Source of the DNA: Nitrospira sp.
GTDB lineage: Bacteria; Nitrospirota; Nitrospiria; Nitrospirales; Nitrospiraceae
NCBI GenBank assembly: GCA_018242765.1
Contig: JAFEBH010000007.1
Span: 35,850 to 99,849 of the forward strand
Direction: 5' to 3'
DNA length: 64,000 nt
The translations under genes and the position numbers were made by a program. The notes below the pieces were generated by a model, which was given only the letters and a program-made list of their open reading frames with translations, made no database searches and was not told the DNA's origin. Below are positions 1 to 11,276 of this stretch, in pieces (position 1 is the stretch's first letter; each line of letters opens with the position of its first letter).

Positions 1-150
1 AACGAGTGCTGAAGCTGCGTTGTCGCACACTGGAGTCTGAGGTGATGGTGAGATATCAACTTCCGTAGTCGCATAACCAACCAGTATAGCAGCGACAACC
101 AATACAGCCAGTGAAGATACCAAGATTAATTGGCTGCGCATCGGTGACAT
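1..150 (-). CDS. N-terminal part of a membrane-anchored or secreted hypothetical protein (runs off the window)
   Basis: An open frame without stops runs from an ATG at 148-150 to the window edge (50 codons). The first residues are followed by a strongly hydrophobic segment (about residues 8-25, rich in Leu, Val and Ala), then a polar Ser/Pro-rich stretch containing a Cys. This is the pattern of an uncleaved signal anchor or signal peptide. A weak purine-rich stretch (GAGAG) lies upstream on the minus strand. The family cannot be named because only the leader is present. It is too short to appear in a 60-codon ORF scan. Confidence 0.45.
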   Translation of the reverse strand, partial: MSPMRSQLILVSSLAVLVVAAILVGYATTEVDISPSPQTPVCDNAASALV

Positions 151-244
151 CGAATGCTCTCTGCGAAGTGTGCGATCAGGAATGTGCTTTGCCAGTGTTG
201 GTTCTCAGTAGGAGAGTGGGGAGACCATGGAGGTACGGTTGCGG

Positions 245-457
245 TTAGCCGATGTCTTCGTCCGAGCTTTTCCGAAGCTTTCTGCGGATGTCAGCGAATG
301 ATTTTGTCAGAGAGCTGTCGGGGGAAGTTCGAGTAGCACGGTGCATGGACTTTTTAGTGGCACAAAACCGGCCCACGTCAATCCAGGCTTCGCATCCGAT
401 GCAGATCGGTTCTGTCAGGAGGTGACGATCGTTTGAATTGTTGAAGAGGAAAGTCAT
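245..457 (-). CDS. small hypothetical protein, 70 aa
   Basis: A 70-codon frame starts at an ATG preceded by AAAGGATGAG, a good Shine-Dalgarno match at normal distance. That is the main reason to accept it. The protein is soluble and basic towards its C-terminus, with a CxxC pair near residue 20 (C-I-G-C) and another Cys about ten residues later, so a small metal-binding fold is possible. No family is recognised. A divergent ORF on the other strand has no comparable ribosome site and was not accepted. Confidence 0.4.
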   Translation of the reverse strand: MTFLFNNSNDRHLLTEPICIGCEAWIDVGRFCATKKSMHRATRTSPDSSLTKSFADIRRKLRKSSDEDIG

Positions 458-797
458 CTCATCCTTTACTGACTTGAAGAACCTTACCGTGTAGTTTCTT
501 TTCTGCCCATTCCTCGCTCGTAGGTATGACCCCTTTGGGCTTCATCGAATGCATCCACCCCGGTGAGCTGTGCGTGGACTCTCGTCTCGTGAATGCCGGT
601 CTAACTCTGGGCTTCAAAACTGTAACAGCAAGGACAATGCCACGTGCCGTGCTTTGTTTATCGGTCTGATTTTCAAAGGGAATGGTGACTTCCTGAAAAT
701 TCTTGATGCTGTGTCCCTGTATCCAGAAGGATGCAGATCTGTATCCTAACGTGCGTGGAGGAGGGGCGATGCAGGTAGCTGAAAGGATGGCAGGGAG
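458..797. other. gene-free interval with one near-palindrome
   Basis: No convincing gene is seen in these 340 bases between the 70-aa gene and the hemoglobin gene. At 728-747 there is a 20-bp near-perfect palindrome centred on CAGATCTG. It is upstream of the 70-aa minus-strand gene and could be an operator, but nothing else supports that. Confidence 0.4.
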
Positions 798-1217
798 CTA
801 GATCTCTCCAGCATTCACTTGTCGAACGCGCTCGGCGGGGACGCTGAGAGCAGCCAAGAGGTAATCTTTCAATTCGTTGCTGTACGGTTGGACGGCAAGG
901 GCCCGTTGCATACAAAGAAGCCAGGCATCACGCTCCTCATATCCGATTGGGAACCGTTTATGCGCTCCGGGAATGCTGATCGGCCCGTAGTGCTGCTGAA
1001 AAAGCCTTGGCCCCCCCAGCCAGCCACAGAGAAAGTACGTCAATTTCTTGCGTGATTCTGTGAGGTCAGGTGGGTGCATGTTCCGGATGCCTTTGGCTTC
1101 CGGCAAGCTATCCATGTTGGCGTAAAACTCATCGACCAGGCGAGTGATTCCGGCCAGCTCACCAGCTGCGTGATACGGAGTGCTGTGGACACTGTCTTCT
1201 CGTTCATTGATGGACAT
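798..1217 (-). CDS. group II truncated hemoglobin
   Basis: A heme protein of 139 aa, the usual length for 2-over-2 globins of the GlbO/trHbO group, which bind O2 or NO and are linked to oxygen handling or nitrosative-stress defence. Visible signatures are the B-helix FY pair (Tyr B10), the CGWLGGP turn, the proximal His in the G-A-H-K-R-F-P-I segment, and ERDAWLLCM, whose Trp is the group II G8 residue. The gene follows ygfZ after 31 nt on the same strand and probably shares its transcript. The start ATG at 1215-1217 has no strong ribosome site. Confidence 0.9.
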   Translation of the reverse strand: MSINEREDSVHSTPYHAAGELAGITRLVDEFYANMDSLPEAKGIRNMHPPDLTESRKKLTYFLCGWLGGPRLFQQHYGPISIPGAHKRFPIGYEERDAWLLCMQRALAVQPYSNELKDYLLAALSVPAERVRQVNAGEI

Positions 1218-1248
1218 AGGTGTTCAGGCGTGTCGATGGAGAAGGCCG

Positions 1249-2340
1249 TTACTGCCTGGTGTAAAAAGGCAGAGAATGGATGGTTGCCGGGTGCTTGCTA
1301 CCCCCGCACTCCACGCTGAGTTTTGTTCCTGCTGAGCTGAAGTCCCGCAGCGGAAATCCAAACGCGATGGTCTTGTTGACCTGAAGAGAATGGACGGCGC
1401 TGCTGACCCAGCCGACTTCACGATCGCCGCTGTAGAGTTTGGCTCCATGGGGCGGCATGACGGAATCATCCAAGACAAGCCCCACGAGTTTGCGGCGTAC
1501 AGTGCCATAGGTATCCATGCGCGCGACAACTTCTTGCCCTGGATAGCACCCTTTGTTGAGGCTGAACGCTTTGTTTTCAAGGTTGGCCTCGGGCGGAACG
1601 ATCTCCTCGTTCAGATCAGGTCCAGCCTTCGGGAGACCGGCTTCCATGCGCAAGGCTTCTCGAGCCTGGGTTCCGATGGCCCTGACTCCAAACTTGGCCC
1701 CGGCTTCCATGGCAGTGGTCCATGCGGTCATCAAGCTGTCAGCAGGAAGCAGTATTTCGATATCGATTTCTCCCGTTTCTTCGGTCCGTAGTACCAAGGC
1801 TTGATGTCCGCCGATTTGTGCTGTGACAAAATCGACTGGCCTCATGTCTATGACATCTACACCAAATGCGGACTGAATGACCTGAGCAGCTTTCGGTCCA
1901 CTGATCAACAAGAGCCCCCACGTTTCGGCGCAGTCTTCCATCTTGGCCTTGGTACCGTAGAGCAGGAACTTGCGTAATGTTTGGAACGAGGTTTGACCGA
2001 TTTCTCCGACATCCTCCAGCATCACGGCGTCTGCCTGTATGTAGAGGCGGAAGTACGTCAGCATCTTGCCTTTGTGGGTTAACAAGCTGGAGTAGCGGCC
2101 TTGTCCTGGGTGTAGTGGAAGAATGTCGTTACTGATAATGCTCTGGAGCCACTTCACCCGATCCTCACCTATGACACGGAGCTTGCCACGATGAGAGAGG
2201 TCGGCTATCCCCACTGCGTGGCGGACGGCACGATGTTCTGCAGCTACGTCCCCATAGTGTATGGGCATCTCCCAGCCAGTGACCTCTTCAAAGGTCGCAC
2301 CAAGTTGGGTATGTTGTTGGTGAAGGCGTGAGTATTTCAT
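1249..2340 (-). CDS. ygfZ: YgfZ/GcvT-fold folate-binding protein
   Basis: Resembles the aminomethyltransferase (GcvT) fold but carries the YgfZ signature K-G-C-Y-P-G-Q-E at residues 263-270, followed by a D-T-Y-G-x-V-R-R-K-L stretch. YgfZ binds tetrahydrofolate and helps Fe-S proteins, notably radical-SAM enzymes such as MiaB, to be assembled or repaired. Length (363 aa) is normal for the longer bacterial forms. A housekeeping T-protein of the glycine cleavage system is less likely because of the Cys motif. The ATG at 2340 is followed directly by the conserved N-terminal region. Confidence 0.9.
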   Translation of the reverse strand: MKYSRLHQQHTQLGATFEEVTGWEMPIHYGDVAAEHRAVRHAVGIADLSHRGKLRVIGEDRVKWLQSIISNDILPLHPGQGRYSSLLTHKGKMLTYFRLYIQADAVMLEDVGEIGQTSFQTLRKFLLYGTKAKMEDCAETWGLLLISGPKAAQVIQSAFGVDVIDMRPVDFVTAQIGGHQALVLRTEETGEIDIEILLPADSLMTAWTTAMEAGAKFGVRAIGTQAREALRMEAGLPKAGPDLNEEIVPPEANLENKAFSLNKGCYPGQEVVARMDTYGTVRRKLVGLVLDDSVMPPHGAKLYSGDREVGWVSSAVHSLQVNKTIAFGFPLRDFSSAGTKLSVECGGSKHPATIHSLPFYTRQ

Positions 2341-2386
2341 ATTCAGTCTGAAGCTCTAAAAGTCGTCAAGTCAAAGGTAGCAGACT

Positions 2387-2791
2387 TCAAAGACTTTCCG
2401 ACGTGATGATATGGTTGTTCATGACTTCTTTTACCAGTTCTCTTGTCCGAGCAGAAAACTCATTGCGGGAGACGATCTTCGTCACACCGAGCGCCTTAGC
2501 ACGGTGCCAGGTTTCGACTTCTTCGTGATTGGCAAATGCCAGTGTTGGAATGCCTGTGAGCCGTGGATCCGTCTTGAGCTGTTCTAATGCGAGAAAGGCA
2601 TTGAGGGTCAAGTCGTTCATATTGAAGATGATGGCACCAGGGCTCAACGCAAGGGCCTTATCGATAATGTCCTGTTGCGCACGAGCTTTTTCAAGCTGAT
2701 AGTCCGGTTGACGCAACGCGTCCCGGACTTTGGTATAGAAGAAGAGATCAGTTACGGCGACAAGAATGGTACTCTGGTTTGCTTGGCTCAT
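2387..2791 (-). CDS. receiver-like (CheY-fold) single-domain protein
   Basis: About 134 aa from the ATG at 2791. An upstream TTG at 2827 would add 12 residues, but neither start has a good ribosome site. The alternating beta/alpha pattern and the A-L-G-V-T-K-x-V-S-R-N end resemble receiver domains. The end of strand 3 reads I-I-F-N-M-N-D. In the ungapped alignment I favour, the phospho-acceptor Asp is Asn; a shifted alignment could retain the following Asp. It may therefore be a phosphorylation-independent signalling module. It lies between ygfZ and the TPR gene on the same strand. Partners are not visible. Confidence 0.6.
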   Translation of the reverse strand: MSQANQSTILVAVTDLFFYTKVRDALRQPDYQLEKARAQQDIIDKALALSPGAIIFNMNDLTLNAFLALEQLKTDPRLTGIPTLAFANHEEVETWHRAKALGVTKIVSRNEFSARTRELVKEVMNNHIITSESL

Positions 2792-2867
2792 GTGGTGTAT
2801 CTGGTATTTTGCTGGATTGGCTCTCAATAATAAGAAACAAGACGAACGATAAGGACCACACGCTCCG

Positions 2868-3383
2868 TCAATTAAGTGAACTCACCAATCGTCCAAGTGC
2901 CTTTCTGGCAAGTGCATAATCAGGGTCCAAGGTGAGTGCTGCCTTATACGAATCGATGGCTTCCGTCCAGTTCCCTTTTCGCTCGTACACGCGGCCAAGA
3001 TTGAGGTGGGGATAGGCAGGGCTCTCGTAACGTTTGGCCTGCATCGCTTTTTGAAACCAGGAGATCGCCTCGTCGAATTCTCCCTTCTCAATCAGGTACG
3101 CGCCGATATCATTGTAAGGGTTGCCGAATTCGGGATCCTGCGCGATGGCCTTGTGGCACTCCTCAATGGCATCATCGAGTCGCCCCATGAAGCTATAGGT
3201 CCACCCCAGGAATGTATAGGCTTCAGCGGTTGGATGGGTTGCAATTGACTGCTTGTACAGGTTGACCGCTTCTTCGAGTTCACCCTTCATTTGTCGCGCG
3301 AAGGCTTGTTGAAACAGCTCCCACGCCTGGCGCTTGTCTTCTTCGTGTCCTTCACCTTGGACAAGAAAATCTTGGATATTCAT
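2868..3383 (-). CDS. TPR-repeat protein
   Basis: 171 aa built almost entirely of tetratricopeptide repeats, at about residues 30-65, 66-100, 101-135 and 136-168. Each shows the W/L-G-Y-A-F-A-P spacing, for example A-x-x-x-L-G-W-T-Y and the closing L-D-P-D-Y-A-L-A-R-K-A-L. TPRs are protein-interaction scaffolds. There is no signal peptide, so the protein is probably cytoplasmic. It starts 58 nt after the thi4 stop and may be read through from the thiamine transcript, though no role in thiamine synthesis is implied by its sequence. Confidence 0.8.
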   Translation of the reverse strand: MNIQDFLVQGEGHEEDKRQAWELFQQAFARQMKGELEEAVNLYKQSIATHPTAEAYTFLGWTYSFMGRLDDAIEECHKAIAQDPEFGNPYNDIGAYLIEKGEFDEAISWFQKAMQAKRYESPAYPHLNLGRVYERKGNWTEAIDSYKAALTLDPDYALARKALGRLVSSLN

Positions 3384-3441
3384 AAGAATTAGTTGGGCAT
3401 CGTCAGCTGTTCAGCTTCTATCCGGAGCTGACAGTCGAAGG

Positions 3442-4242
3442 CTATTCGTTCTTCAGTTTTTTCTTAATCAACTCTGCCCCATACCGGCCTGACAGCAACA
3501 TCGAGCCGAAGGCTGGCCCCATTCGTGGTGTGCCATAGACGGCTGCAACGGCCAATCCGATGACAAAGCAATTCGGATAGACCTCTCCGGTGCGATCCAT
3601 CACCTCTTCCTCAGAGCGCGAGACCCACATGGCCCCATTGCCTGGTACCGTCTTGTACAAGTTCCGTTTATGCAGGAGCTCAACCAGGACGGCATCGTGG
3701 CCGGTGGCATCCACGACGATTGTACTCTCAAGGGCGATGGGGTCGACATGGATCCTGTCATGCCCAGCCATCTCGGCGGTCGTGTTATTCACTACAACAC
3801 CTTCCAAGGAGGCATCCTGTCGAAGGATCAAGTCCACCACTCGCGTAAGGTTCATGATCCTGGCTCCAGCCTGGTAGGCGGCAGTAATGAGCGCACCGGT
3901 GGCATGGGGTGGATCAACCATGTACATGCCCGCACACTCGGTGATTTTCTTGCACGGCACGCCGATTTCTTCGAGAATCTCATTCGCAGGCTCACAAATC
4001 GTGGCCTTGTTCATGAGGTACCCACCGGACCAGAATCCGCCTCCAAGTGCCAGACTTTGTTCGATGAGAAGGGTACGAAACCCCATCGCAGCCAAGTCGT
4101 GCGCGCAAATCAGCCCTGATGGTCCGGCGCCCACAATGATGACGTCACTCTCGATCAGTTGATCGAATTCTTTGTAGTATTCCCGGGCAATTTGCCGGGT
4201 AATGTCTCGCTCTCGTAATGGAGCGGGTTTTGGCTTGGCCAT
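3442..4242 (-). CDS. thi4: Thi4-type thiazole synthase, His active-site form
   Basis: Makes the ADP-thiazole precursor of thiamine from NAD and glycine. The N-terminal dinucleotide fold shows GAGPSG at 38-43 and a GGGFWSGG loop at 67-74. At the position of the sacrificial Cys of yeast Thi4 (Cys205), this protein has I-H-V-D-P with His165. That places it with the sulfide-dependent, catalytic (non-suicide) archaeal and bacterial enzymes. Length 266 aa is normal. The ATG has an AGGAG seven bases upstream and starts 9 nt after the thiC stop, so the two genes are co-transcribed under the TPP riboswitch. With Thi4 present, a ThiG/ThiS thiazole route is not required. Confidence 0.93.
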   Translation of the reverse strand: MAKPKPAPLRERDITRQIAREYYKEFDQLIESDVIIVGAGPSGLICAHDLAAMGFRTLLIEQSLALGGGFWSGGYLMNKATICEPANEILEEIGVPCKKITECAGMYMVDPPHATGALITAAYQAGARIMNLTRVVDLILRQDASLEGVVVNNTTAEMAGHDRIHVDPIALESTIVVDATGHDAVLVELLHKRNLYKTVPGNGAMWVSRSEEEVMDRTGEVYPNCFVIGLAVAAVYGTPRMGPAFGSMLLSGRYGAELIKKKLKNE

Positions 4243-4251
4243 ACAGCTCTC

Positions 4252-6174
<1,923 letters not shown>

Positions 6175-6228
6175 TCATCTGTTTATCTGTGTTACGGTAG
6201 AGGCGAGGGCCGCAAGCGGTCACCCACA

Positions 6229-6265
6229 ATAAAAAAGCCGCCTCCCCAAACTGGAGAACGCGGCT
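6229..6265 (-). terminator. riboswitch-controlled intrinsic terminator upstream of thiC
   Basis: Read on the minus strand, AGCCGC and GCGGCT pair around a loop and are followed by a run of six T. The hairpin sits directly after the TPP aptamer and before thiC, where a transcription-attenuation expression platform is expected. Confidence 0.85.
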
Positions 6266-6287
6266 GATTCCTCACAAGGCCCGCTCA

Positions 6288-6375
6288 AATCGGCTTCCCT
6301 ACGCTGGTATTACCCAGGTCAGGTTGTGAGGGTCGTCCGATCGTTCGGACTCTCAGCCTCATGGCTCCCCTAGCT
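6288..6375 (-). promoter_or_regulatory. TPP riboswitch (THI element)
   Basis: On the minus strand the element reads GGGGAGCC, then GGCTGAGA, then GACCCT-like bases closing the helper stem, then ACCTGA, CTGGGTAATACCAGCG and AGGGAA. These are the conserved blocks of the thiamine pyrophosphate aptamer in correct order. It precedes thiC by about 125 nt. Confidence 0.95.
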
Positions 6376-6386
6376 ATGAATAGCTG

Positions 6387-6415
6387 ATCCTAGTACTCCA
6401 ACCCACCGAAGTCAA
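6387..6415 (-). promoter_or_regulatory. sigma70-like promoter of thiC-thi4
   Basis: On the minus strand TTGACT (6410-6415) and TAGGAT (6387-6392) are separated by exactly 17 bp and lie just upstream of the riboswitch aptamer. Confidence 0.6.
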
Positions 6416-6546
6416 TCGGCTATTAGGCCCATAGCGAATCTTCTCCTTTTGGGGTGAGGAGAATAGGACTTTTCCGCAAGGGAGGATTCGTTGAATGTAG
6501 AAGGGGCCTATCGTAGAATCAATCTCCTGACTTGGGAGGACGTATT

Positions 6547-7650
6547 GTGACAGCTACCGCGACATTACCAAAGCCCATCACCGAGTACCAGGCGTTGTCG
6601 GCAGACGAGTTGTTTCGCCGAACGGTCTCAGCGAAACGAGTCCTTGGTGAGCGGGTCATGATACTCGGCCATAACTACCAGCGTGATGAAGTCATTCAAC
6701 ATGCCGACTTTCGCGGAGATTCGCTGTTGTTGGCCAAGCTCGCCGCGGAGCGTTCCGAACGACCCTACATTGTGTTTTGCGGTGTGCACTTCATGGCTGA
6801 GACAGCGGATATCCTCAGCCGTTCCCAGCAGACGGTGATCCTGCCCGATATGGCTGCGGGTTGTTCCATGGCCGATATGGCTGCGATTGAGCAAGTCGAT
6901 CAATGTTGGGAAGCGTTGGACCGTGTGGTCCCTGCTGATGAGACCGTGATGCCTGCGGTGTATGTGAATTCAGCGGCAGTGCTCAAAGCGTTTTGTGGTG
7001 AGCATGGGGGTATTACGTGCACGTCATCTAATGCCAAAGCCGTGATCGAGTGGTGTTGGGCTAGACGAGAAAAGATCCTGTTCTTTCCCGATGAGCATTT
7101 GGGCCGTAATACGGCGAACAAGATGGGGATTCCCCGTGAACAGATGATTGTCTGGGACCCCTATCAACCCAACGGTGGGAATAGTAAGGAGGCTATTCGG
7201 CGGGCCAAGCTGATCCTCTGGAAAGGTCATTGCAGTGTTCACCAAATGTTTCAGCCGGTGCACGTAGATCATTTCCGCAAGCAGTATCCGGATGGCAAGG
7301 TCATCGTGCATCCGGAATGCCATGAGGATGTGGTGAACAAGGCTGACCTGATCGGCTCAACCGAGTTCATTATTCGGACCGTCACGGCTGCACCGGCCGG
7401 GACGACCTGGGCCATCGGCACCGAATTGAATCTCGTCAATCGTTTGAAGCACGAGTTGGGAGACAAGAAGGTGTTCTTCCTCTCCTCCACGGTTTGTCAG
7501 TGCGCGACGATGTTTCGAATCGATGCGGCCCATCTCTGCTGGGCGATGGAGAATCTGGCTAACGGGCATGTCGTCAATCGGATTGTGGTACCCGAGGATG
7601 ACAAGCACTGGGCGAAGGTCGCACTTGACCGCATGATGGCCGTCAGCTAG
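6547..7650 (+). CDS. nadA: quinolinate synthase NadA
   Basis: Condenses iminoaspartate with dihydroxyacetone phosphate to quinolinate in NAD synthesis; a [4Fe-4S] enzyme. Three conserved cluster cysteines can be placed in F-C-G-V-H-F-M-A-E, T-C-T-S-S-N-A and H-P-E-C-H-E-D. PDMAAGCSMA and the C-terminal C-Q-C-A-T-M-F-R are also typical. The GTG start at 6547 is preferred because GGGAGG lies about seven bases upstream; a TTG 15 nt earlier lies inside the ribosome site. The stop codon touches the left end of a 126-bp palindromic element. Confidence 0.96.
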   Translation: MTATATLPKPITEYQALSADELFRRTVSAKRVLGERVMILGHNYQRDEVIQHADFRGDSLLLAKLAAERSERPYIVFCGVHFMAETADILSRSQQTVILPDMAAGCSMADMAAIEQVDQCWEALDRVVPADETVMPAVYVNSAAVLKAFCGEHGGITCTSSNAKAVIEWCWARREKILFFPDEHLGRNTANKMGIPREQMIVWDPYQPNGGNSKEAIRRAKLILWKGHCSVHQMFQPVHVDHFRKQYPDGKVIVHPECHEDVVNKADLIGSTEFIIRTVTAAPAGTTWAIGTELNLVNRLKHELGDKKVFFLSSTVCQCATMFRIDAAHLCWAMENLANGHVVNRIVVPEDDKHWAKVALDRMMAVS

Positions 7651-7775
7651 CGGACTGGTGAAAAACGCATCCAGTTGCGTGCTCGCGTCGCTCAAACCCT
7701 CAACGTACCCGGACCTGTACGCTTCGGGCTTTCGCTCGCTGCGGCCTTGCTGAACGACGTTATTGACGAGTCCGC
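7650..7775. repeat. 126-bp palindromic intergenic element, copy 1
   Basis: The ends are imperfect inverted repeats: GCGGACTGGTGAAAAACG on the left and, read in reverse, GCGGACTCGTCAATAACG on the right. An inner CGTAC/GTACG pair could form a hairpin. The element aligns without gaps to the reverse complement of 18011-18136, which has the same length. It begins at the last base of the nadA stop codon and has no ORF. Confidence 0.8.
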
Positions 7776-7868
7776 GAGAAGGGCAAGGACTAGTACCTCG
7801 CCAGCCATTCCTGTATAGTCCCCTCGATTCGGTATGATTATGATGTAAGTACTCGGATTGTATTGTCC

Positions 7869-10676
7869 ATGGATTACAAATCGACACTCAATCTTCCCAA
7901 AACTGACTTTCCAATGAAGGCCAATTTGCCCCAGCGGGAGCCGGAGATGCTGGCCTGGTGGGAGCAGGAGAAGCTCTATGACCAGATCCAGGCGATGGGG
8001 CAGGGTCGGCCTCGATACGTGCTGCATGATGGTCCTCCCTATGCTAATGGCCGTATCCATATCGGACATGCCTTGAACAAGGTGCTGAAGGACATCATCG
8101 TGAAGTCGAAAACGATGGCGGGGTTCCAGGCACCGTATGTGCCGGGATGGGACTGCCATGGCCTTCCGATCGAGCATCAAGTCATGAAGGAACTCGGCGA
8201 GAAGAAAAAAGACTTGAACGTGTCGGCAATTCGTAAGCTCTGTCGCGCCTATGCCGAGAAGTATGTCGACCTTCAGCGGGAGGAATTCAAGCGGCTCGGT
8301 GTCCTGGGAGAGTGGGATCATCCGTATCTGACGATGACGCCAGGGTATGAGGCGACGATTATCAGGGAGTTCGGGAAGTTCGTCGAGCGGGGAGGTGTGT
8401 ACAAGGGGCTCAAACCCGTCCTCTGGTGCACGCAAGATCAAACGGCGCTGGCGGAAGCAGAAGTCGAATACGACGACCATGTCTCGCCGTCGGTCTATGT
8501 CAAATTTCCCGTCGTGACCACACCGGATGTCTTGGGGAAGACGTTCCCAGGGGTTGTCTTTCCAGACGATGTCAAACTGGTTTCTGTAGTTATCTGGACC
8601 ACCACGCCCTGGACATTGCCGGCTAATCAAGCCGTCTGTCTGCATCGAGATTTCGACTACGCCTTTGTGCAGGTCGGTAATGAGCTGCTGATTGTCGCGG
8701 AGAAACTGTTGGAAACTGTGGCGAAAGCCTGTGGGATCACAGACTATCGCGTCGTCGGGGTCAAAAGAGGAGGAGAAGGCTTTGAGGGGTTAGAAACCCA
8801 GCGCCCGCTTTCCACCGGACTGTCGCCGATCCTCCTTGGGGATTTTGTCACGCTCGACCAAGGGACCGGCTGTGTGCATATCGCGCCTGGCCACGGCATG
8901 GAAGACTACATCCTGGTGCTTGATCACAATGCCAAGGCGTTACCAGGTGAAAGGCTCGAGATTGTGGCGCCGGTGGATAACGGCGGGCGGTTCACCGACA
9001 TGGTGAAGGAATTCTCCGGACAACATGTATTTAAGGCGAACCCAAAGATTGTGGATTATCTTCAAGCCAACGGACGCCTGCTCGGCCATGGTTCATTGAG
9101 CCATTCGTATCCTCATTGCTGGCGTTGTAAGAGCCCCGTGATCTTCCGCGCCACGGAGCAGTGGTTTGTGTCCATGGAGATGAATGACTTACGAAAAGCG
9201 GCTCTTGCGGAGATCGAGCAGGTTCGGTGGATTCCAAGCTATGGCCGCGATCGGATTTTCGGCATGATCGAGAACCGGCCGGATTGGTGTCTTTCGCGTC
9301 AACGTGTGTGGGGTGTGCCGATTCCCGGGTTTACCTGCAACGGCTGTCGGCATGTTCTGGCTGATCCGGTTGTGATCGAGCACATTGCGATCTTGATGGA
9401 GTCGAAGGGGGCGGATGTATGGTTTGAGCGACCCGCTTCCGAGCTTTTGCCTGCCGAGACCACCTGTCCGAAATGCGGAGGGGCGACCTTCGAGAAGGAA
9501 CGAGACATTCTCGATGTGTGGTTCGAGTCTGGGGTGAGTTACGCGGCTGTGACGAAGCCGAAGCAGTGGTGGCCTACCGATCTGTACCTGGAAGGGTCCG
9601 ACCAGCATCGTGGGTGGTTTCATAGCGCGCTGCTGGCTGGAGTGACCACGGATCATCGGGCACCCTACAAAGCCGTCTTGACCCATGGGTTTGTGGTGGA
9701 CGGGCAGGGGAAGAAGATGTCCAAGTCGGCGGGGAATGTGGTGGCGCCACAAGACGTCATCAAGCAGTCAGGCGCAGAAATCCTACGGCTTTGGGTGTCG
9801 GCGCAGGATTATCGCGAAGACCTCCGCATCTCACAAGAGATTCTGAATCATCTTATCGAGGCCTATCGGAAGATCCGCAACACGTCCCGATTCTTACTGA
9901 GCAATCTGTACGATTTCAATCCAGATGGTCACCGTGTCCCGTATGCGCAATTGCCTGAATTGGACCGATGGGCCTTGTTGCGTCTTGGTGAGCTCACCAC
10001 AAAAGTGCGTCAGGCCTATGAGGACTTTGAGTTTCACACGATCTTTCACGCACTCAATAATTTCTGCTCGGTTGACCTCAGCGCCGTGTATCTCGACATC
10101 CTGAAAGATCGGCTGTATACCTTTCGAGCCGATTCGCCTGAACGCCGAGGGTCTCAGACGGTGTTGTTCGACATCCTCATCGCCCTGACAAAGCTTATGG
10201 CGCCGGTCCTGAGCTTTACTGCCGATGAGATCTGGCGGATGCTGCCGGAAGCGGGGCGTAGGGGAGTGGTCAGTGTGCAATTGGCTCCATTCCCTGAAGT
10301 TGAACCTCTATGGAAAGACAATGAGTTGGCCACCCGGTGGGAGAAGCTACTGAGCTATCGAACTCGCGTACAAGGGGTGCTAGAAGAACGCCGACGAGAC
10401 AAAGTGATCGGATCGTCTTTGGAAGCCCATGTGCAGCTTGATGCTGCCTCAGAGACGTACGAGTTTTTGAAAGCGTATGAGAGAGACCTGAGTACGATTT
10501 TCATTGTCTCGCAGGTATCACTGAAGAGGACGGACGGCGCTCAAACAGATCTCCAGATCGTGGTCACGAAATCTCAGGCGAGCAAGTGCGAACGTTGCTG
10601 GAATTACCGAGAAGCCGTTGGAAAGGATGTCGCCCATCCGACCCTCTGTGACCGATGTGTGGAGGCAGTTCGTTGA
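7869..10676 (+). CDS. ileS: isoleucyl-tRNA synthetase
   Basis: Charges tRNA-Ile in the cytoplasm; class Ia synthetase of about 935 aa, the usual bacterial length. It contains an exact HIGH motif (R-I-H-I-G-H-A, near residue 60), the large editing domain with TTPWT, an exact KMSKS motif, and a C-terminal zinc finger of two Cys pairs (CERCWNY and CDRC). The N-terminus DYKSTLNLP matches the family. The ATG at 7869 is used; a TTG two codons upstream (7863) is an alternative. The stop overlaps the lspA start, so the two are translationally coupled. Confidence 0.97.
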   Translation: MDYKSTLNLPKTDFPMKANLPQREPEMLAWWEQEKLYDQIQAMGQGRPRYVLHDGPPYANGRIHIGHALNKVLKDIIVKSKTMAGFQAPYVPGWDCHGLPIEHQVMKELGEKKKDLNVSAIRKLCRAYAEKYVDLQREEFKRLGVLGEWDHPYLTMTPGYEATIIREFGKFVERGGVYKGLKPVLWCTQDQTALAEAEVEYDDHVSPSVYVKFPVVTTPDVLGKTFPGVVFPDDVKLVSVVIWTTTPWTLPANQAVCLHRDFDYAFVQVGNELLIVAEKLLETVAKACGITDYRVVGVKRGGEGFEGLETQRPLSTGLSPILLGDFVTLDQGTGCVHIAPGHGMEDYILVLDHNAKALPGERLEIVAPVDNGGRFTDMVKEFSGQHVFKANPKIVDYLQANGRLLGHGSLSHSYPHCWRCKSPVIFRATEQWFVSMEMNDLRKAALAEIEQVRWIPSYGRDRIFGMIENRPDWCLSRQRVWGVPIPGFTCNGCRHVLADPVVIEHIAILMESKGADVWFERPASELLPAETTCPKCGGATFEKERDILDVWFESGVSYAAVTKPKQWWPTDLYLEGSDQHRGWFHSALLAGVTTDHRAPYKAVLTHGFVVDGQGKKMSKSAGNVVAPQDVIKQSGAEILRLWVSAQDYREDLRISQEILNHLIEAYRKIRNTSRFLLSNLYDFNPDGHRVPYAQLPELDRWALLRLGELTTKVRQAYEDFEFHTIFHALNNFCSVDLSAVYLDILKDRLYTFRADSPERRGSQTVLFDILIALTKLMAPVLSFTADEIWRMLPEAGRRGVVSVQLAPFPEVEPLWKDNELATRWEKLLSYRTRVQGVLEERRRDKVIGSSLEAHVQLDAASETYEFLKAYERDLSTIFIVSQVSLKRTDGAQTDLQIVVTKSQASKCERCWNYREAVGKDVAHPTLCDRCVEAVR

Positions 10677-11197
10677 GCCTATCGATGATGCGTAATATGT
10701 TGCTGGCGTCGGTGACCGGGGGTATTATCCTCCTGGATCAGCTGACCAAGCAGCAGATCATGCAGACAATGCGGCTCCATGAGTCGATTCCCGTCATTCC
10801 TAACCTCTTCAGCCTGACCTATATCCGAAACCCTGGGGCGGCCTTTGGGATCTTAGCAGGCAGCAGCAATGCGTTCCGCATGGTCTTCTTCGGGCTGACA
10901 TCGATCTTTGCTCTTGGCCTGCTGGGGACAATCCTGTTGCGGATGCCTGAGGAGGATTGGATGGGACGGATCAGTGTTGCCGGGATACTCGGTGGGGCGA
11001 TCGGGAACTTGATCGATCGGCTTCGGTTCGGTGAGGTGATTGATTTCTTGGATGTCTACGTGGAGAGCTACCACTGGCCGGCGTTCAACGTCGCGGATTC
11101 AGCCATCACCGTCGGGGTGATCGCTCTCATCATCCACTTTGCATTCGAAAAACGGACCGAACCGCCTGAGGCATCGGAGACTTCGTCGGTCTCTTAA
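10673..11197 (+). CDS. lspA: lipoprotein signal peptidase LspA
   Basis: Inner-membrane aspartyl protease that removes signal peptides from diacylglyceryl-prolipoproteins. Four hydrophobic segments are visible. The two catalytic Asp regions are G-N-L-I-D-R-L and F-N-V-A-D-S-A, in standard order. The TTG start at 10673 is chosen because GGAGG lies seven bases upstream and the codon overlaps the ileS stop (TTGA). The ATG at 10655 would bury the ribosome site. Several lipoproteins in this window are likely substrates. ileS-lspA is a common bacterial pair. Confidence 0.95.
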   Translation: MSLSMMRNMLLASVTGGIILLDQLTKQQIMQTMRLHESIPVIPNLFSLTYIRNPGAAFGILAGSSNAFRMVFFGLTSIFALGLLGTILLRMPEEDWMGRISVAGILGGAIGNLIDRLRFGEVIDFLDVYVESYHWPAFNVADSAITVGVIALIIHFAFEKRTEPPEASETSSVS

Positions 11198-11215
11198 GGT
11201 CAGAACAGCCTCACG

Positions 11216-11255
11216 TGCTGAGTTCTGAGCATGAAGTTACACTCAAAACTCAGCA
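11216..11255 (+). terminator. possible hairpin after lspA
   Basis: TGCTGAGTT (11216-11224) and AACTCAGCA (11247-11255) form a perfect 9-bp stem between the convergent lspA and DUF2024 genes. There is no good T-run, so it may be a repeat hairpin rather than a classical terminator. Confidence 0.35.
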
Positions 11256-11276
11256 CTCAAAATCGGGCACTCGCAA

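Noticed and set aside
7692..8645. 317-codon minus-strand frame
   Set aside because: Antisense to ileS, and to the palindromic element; no independent support.
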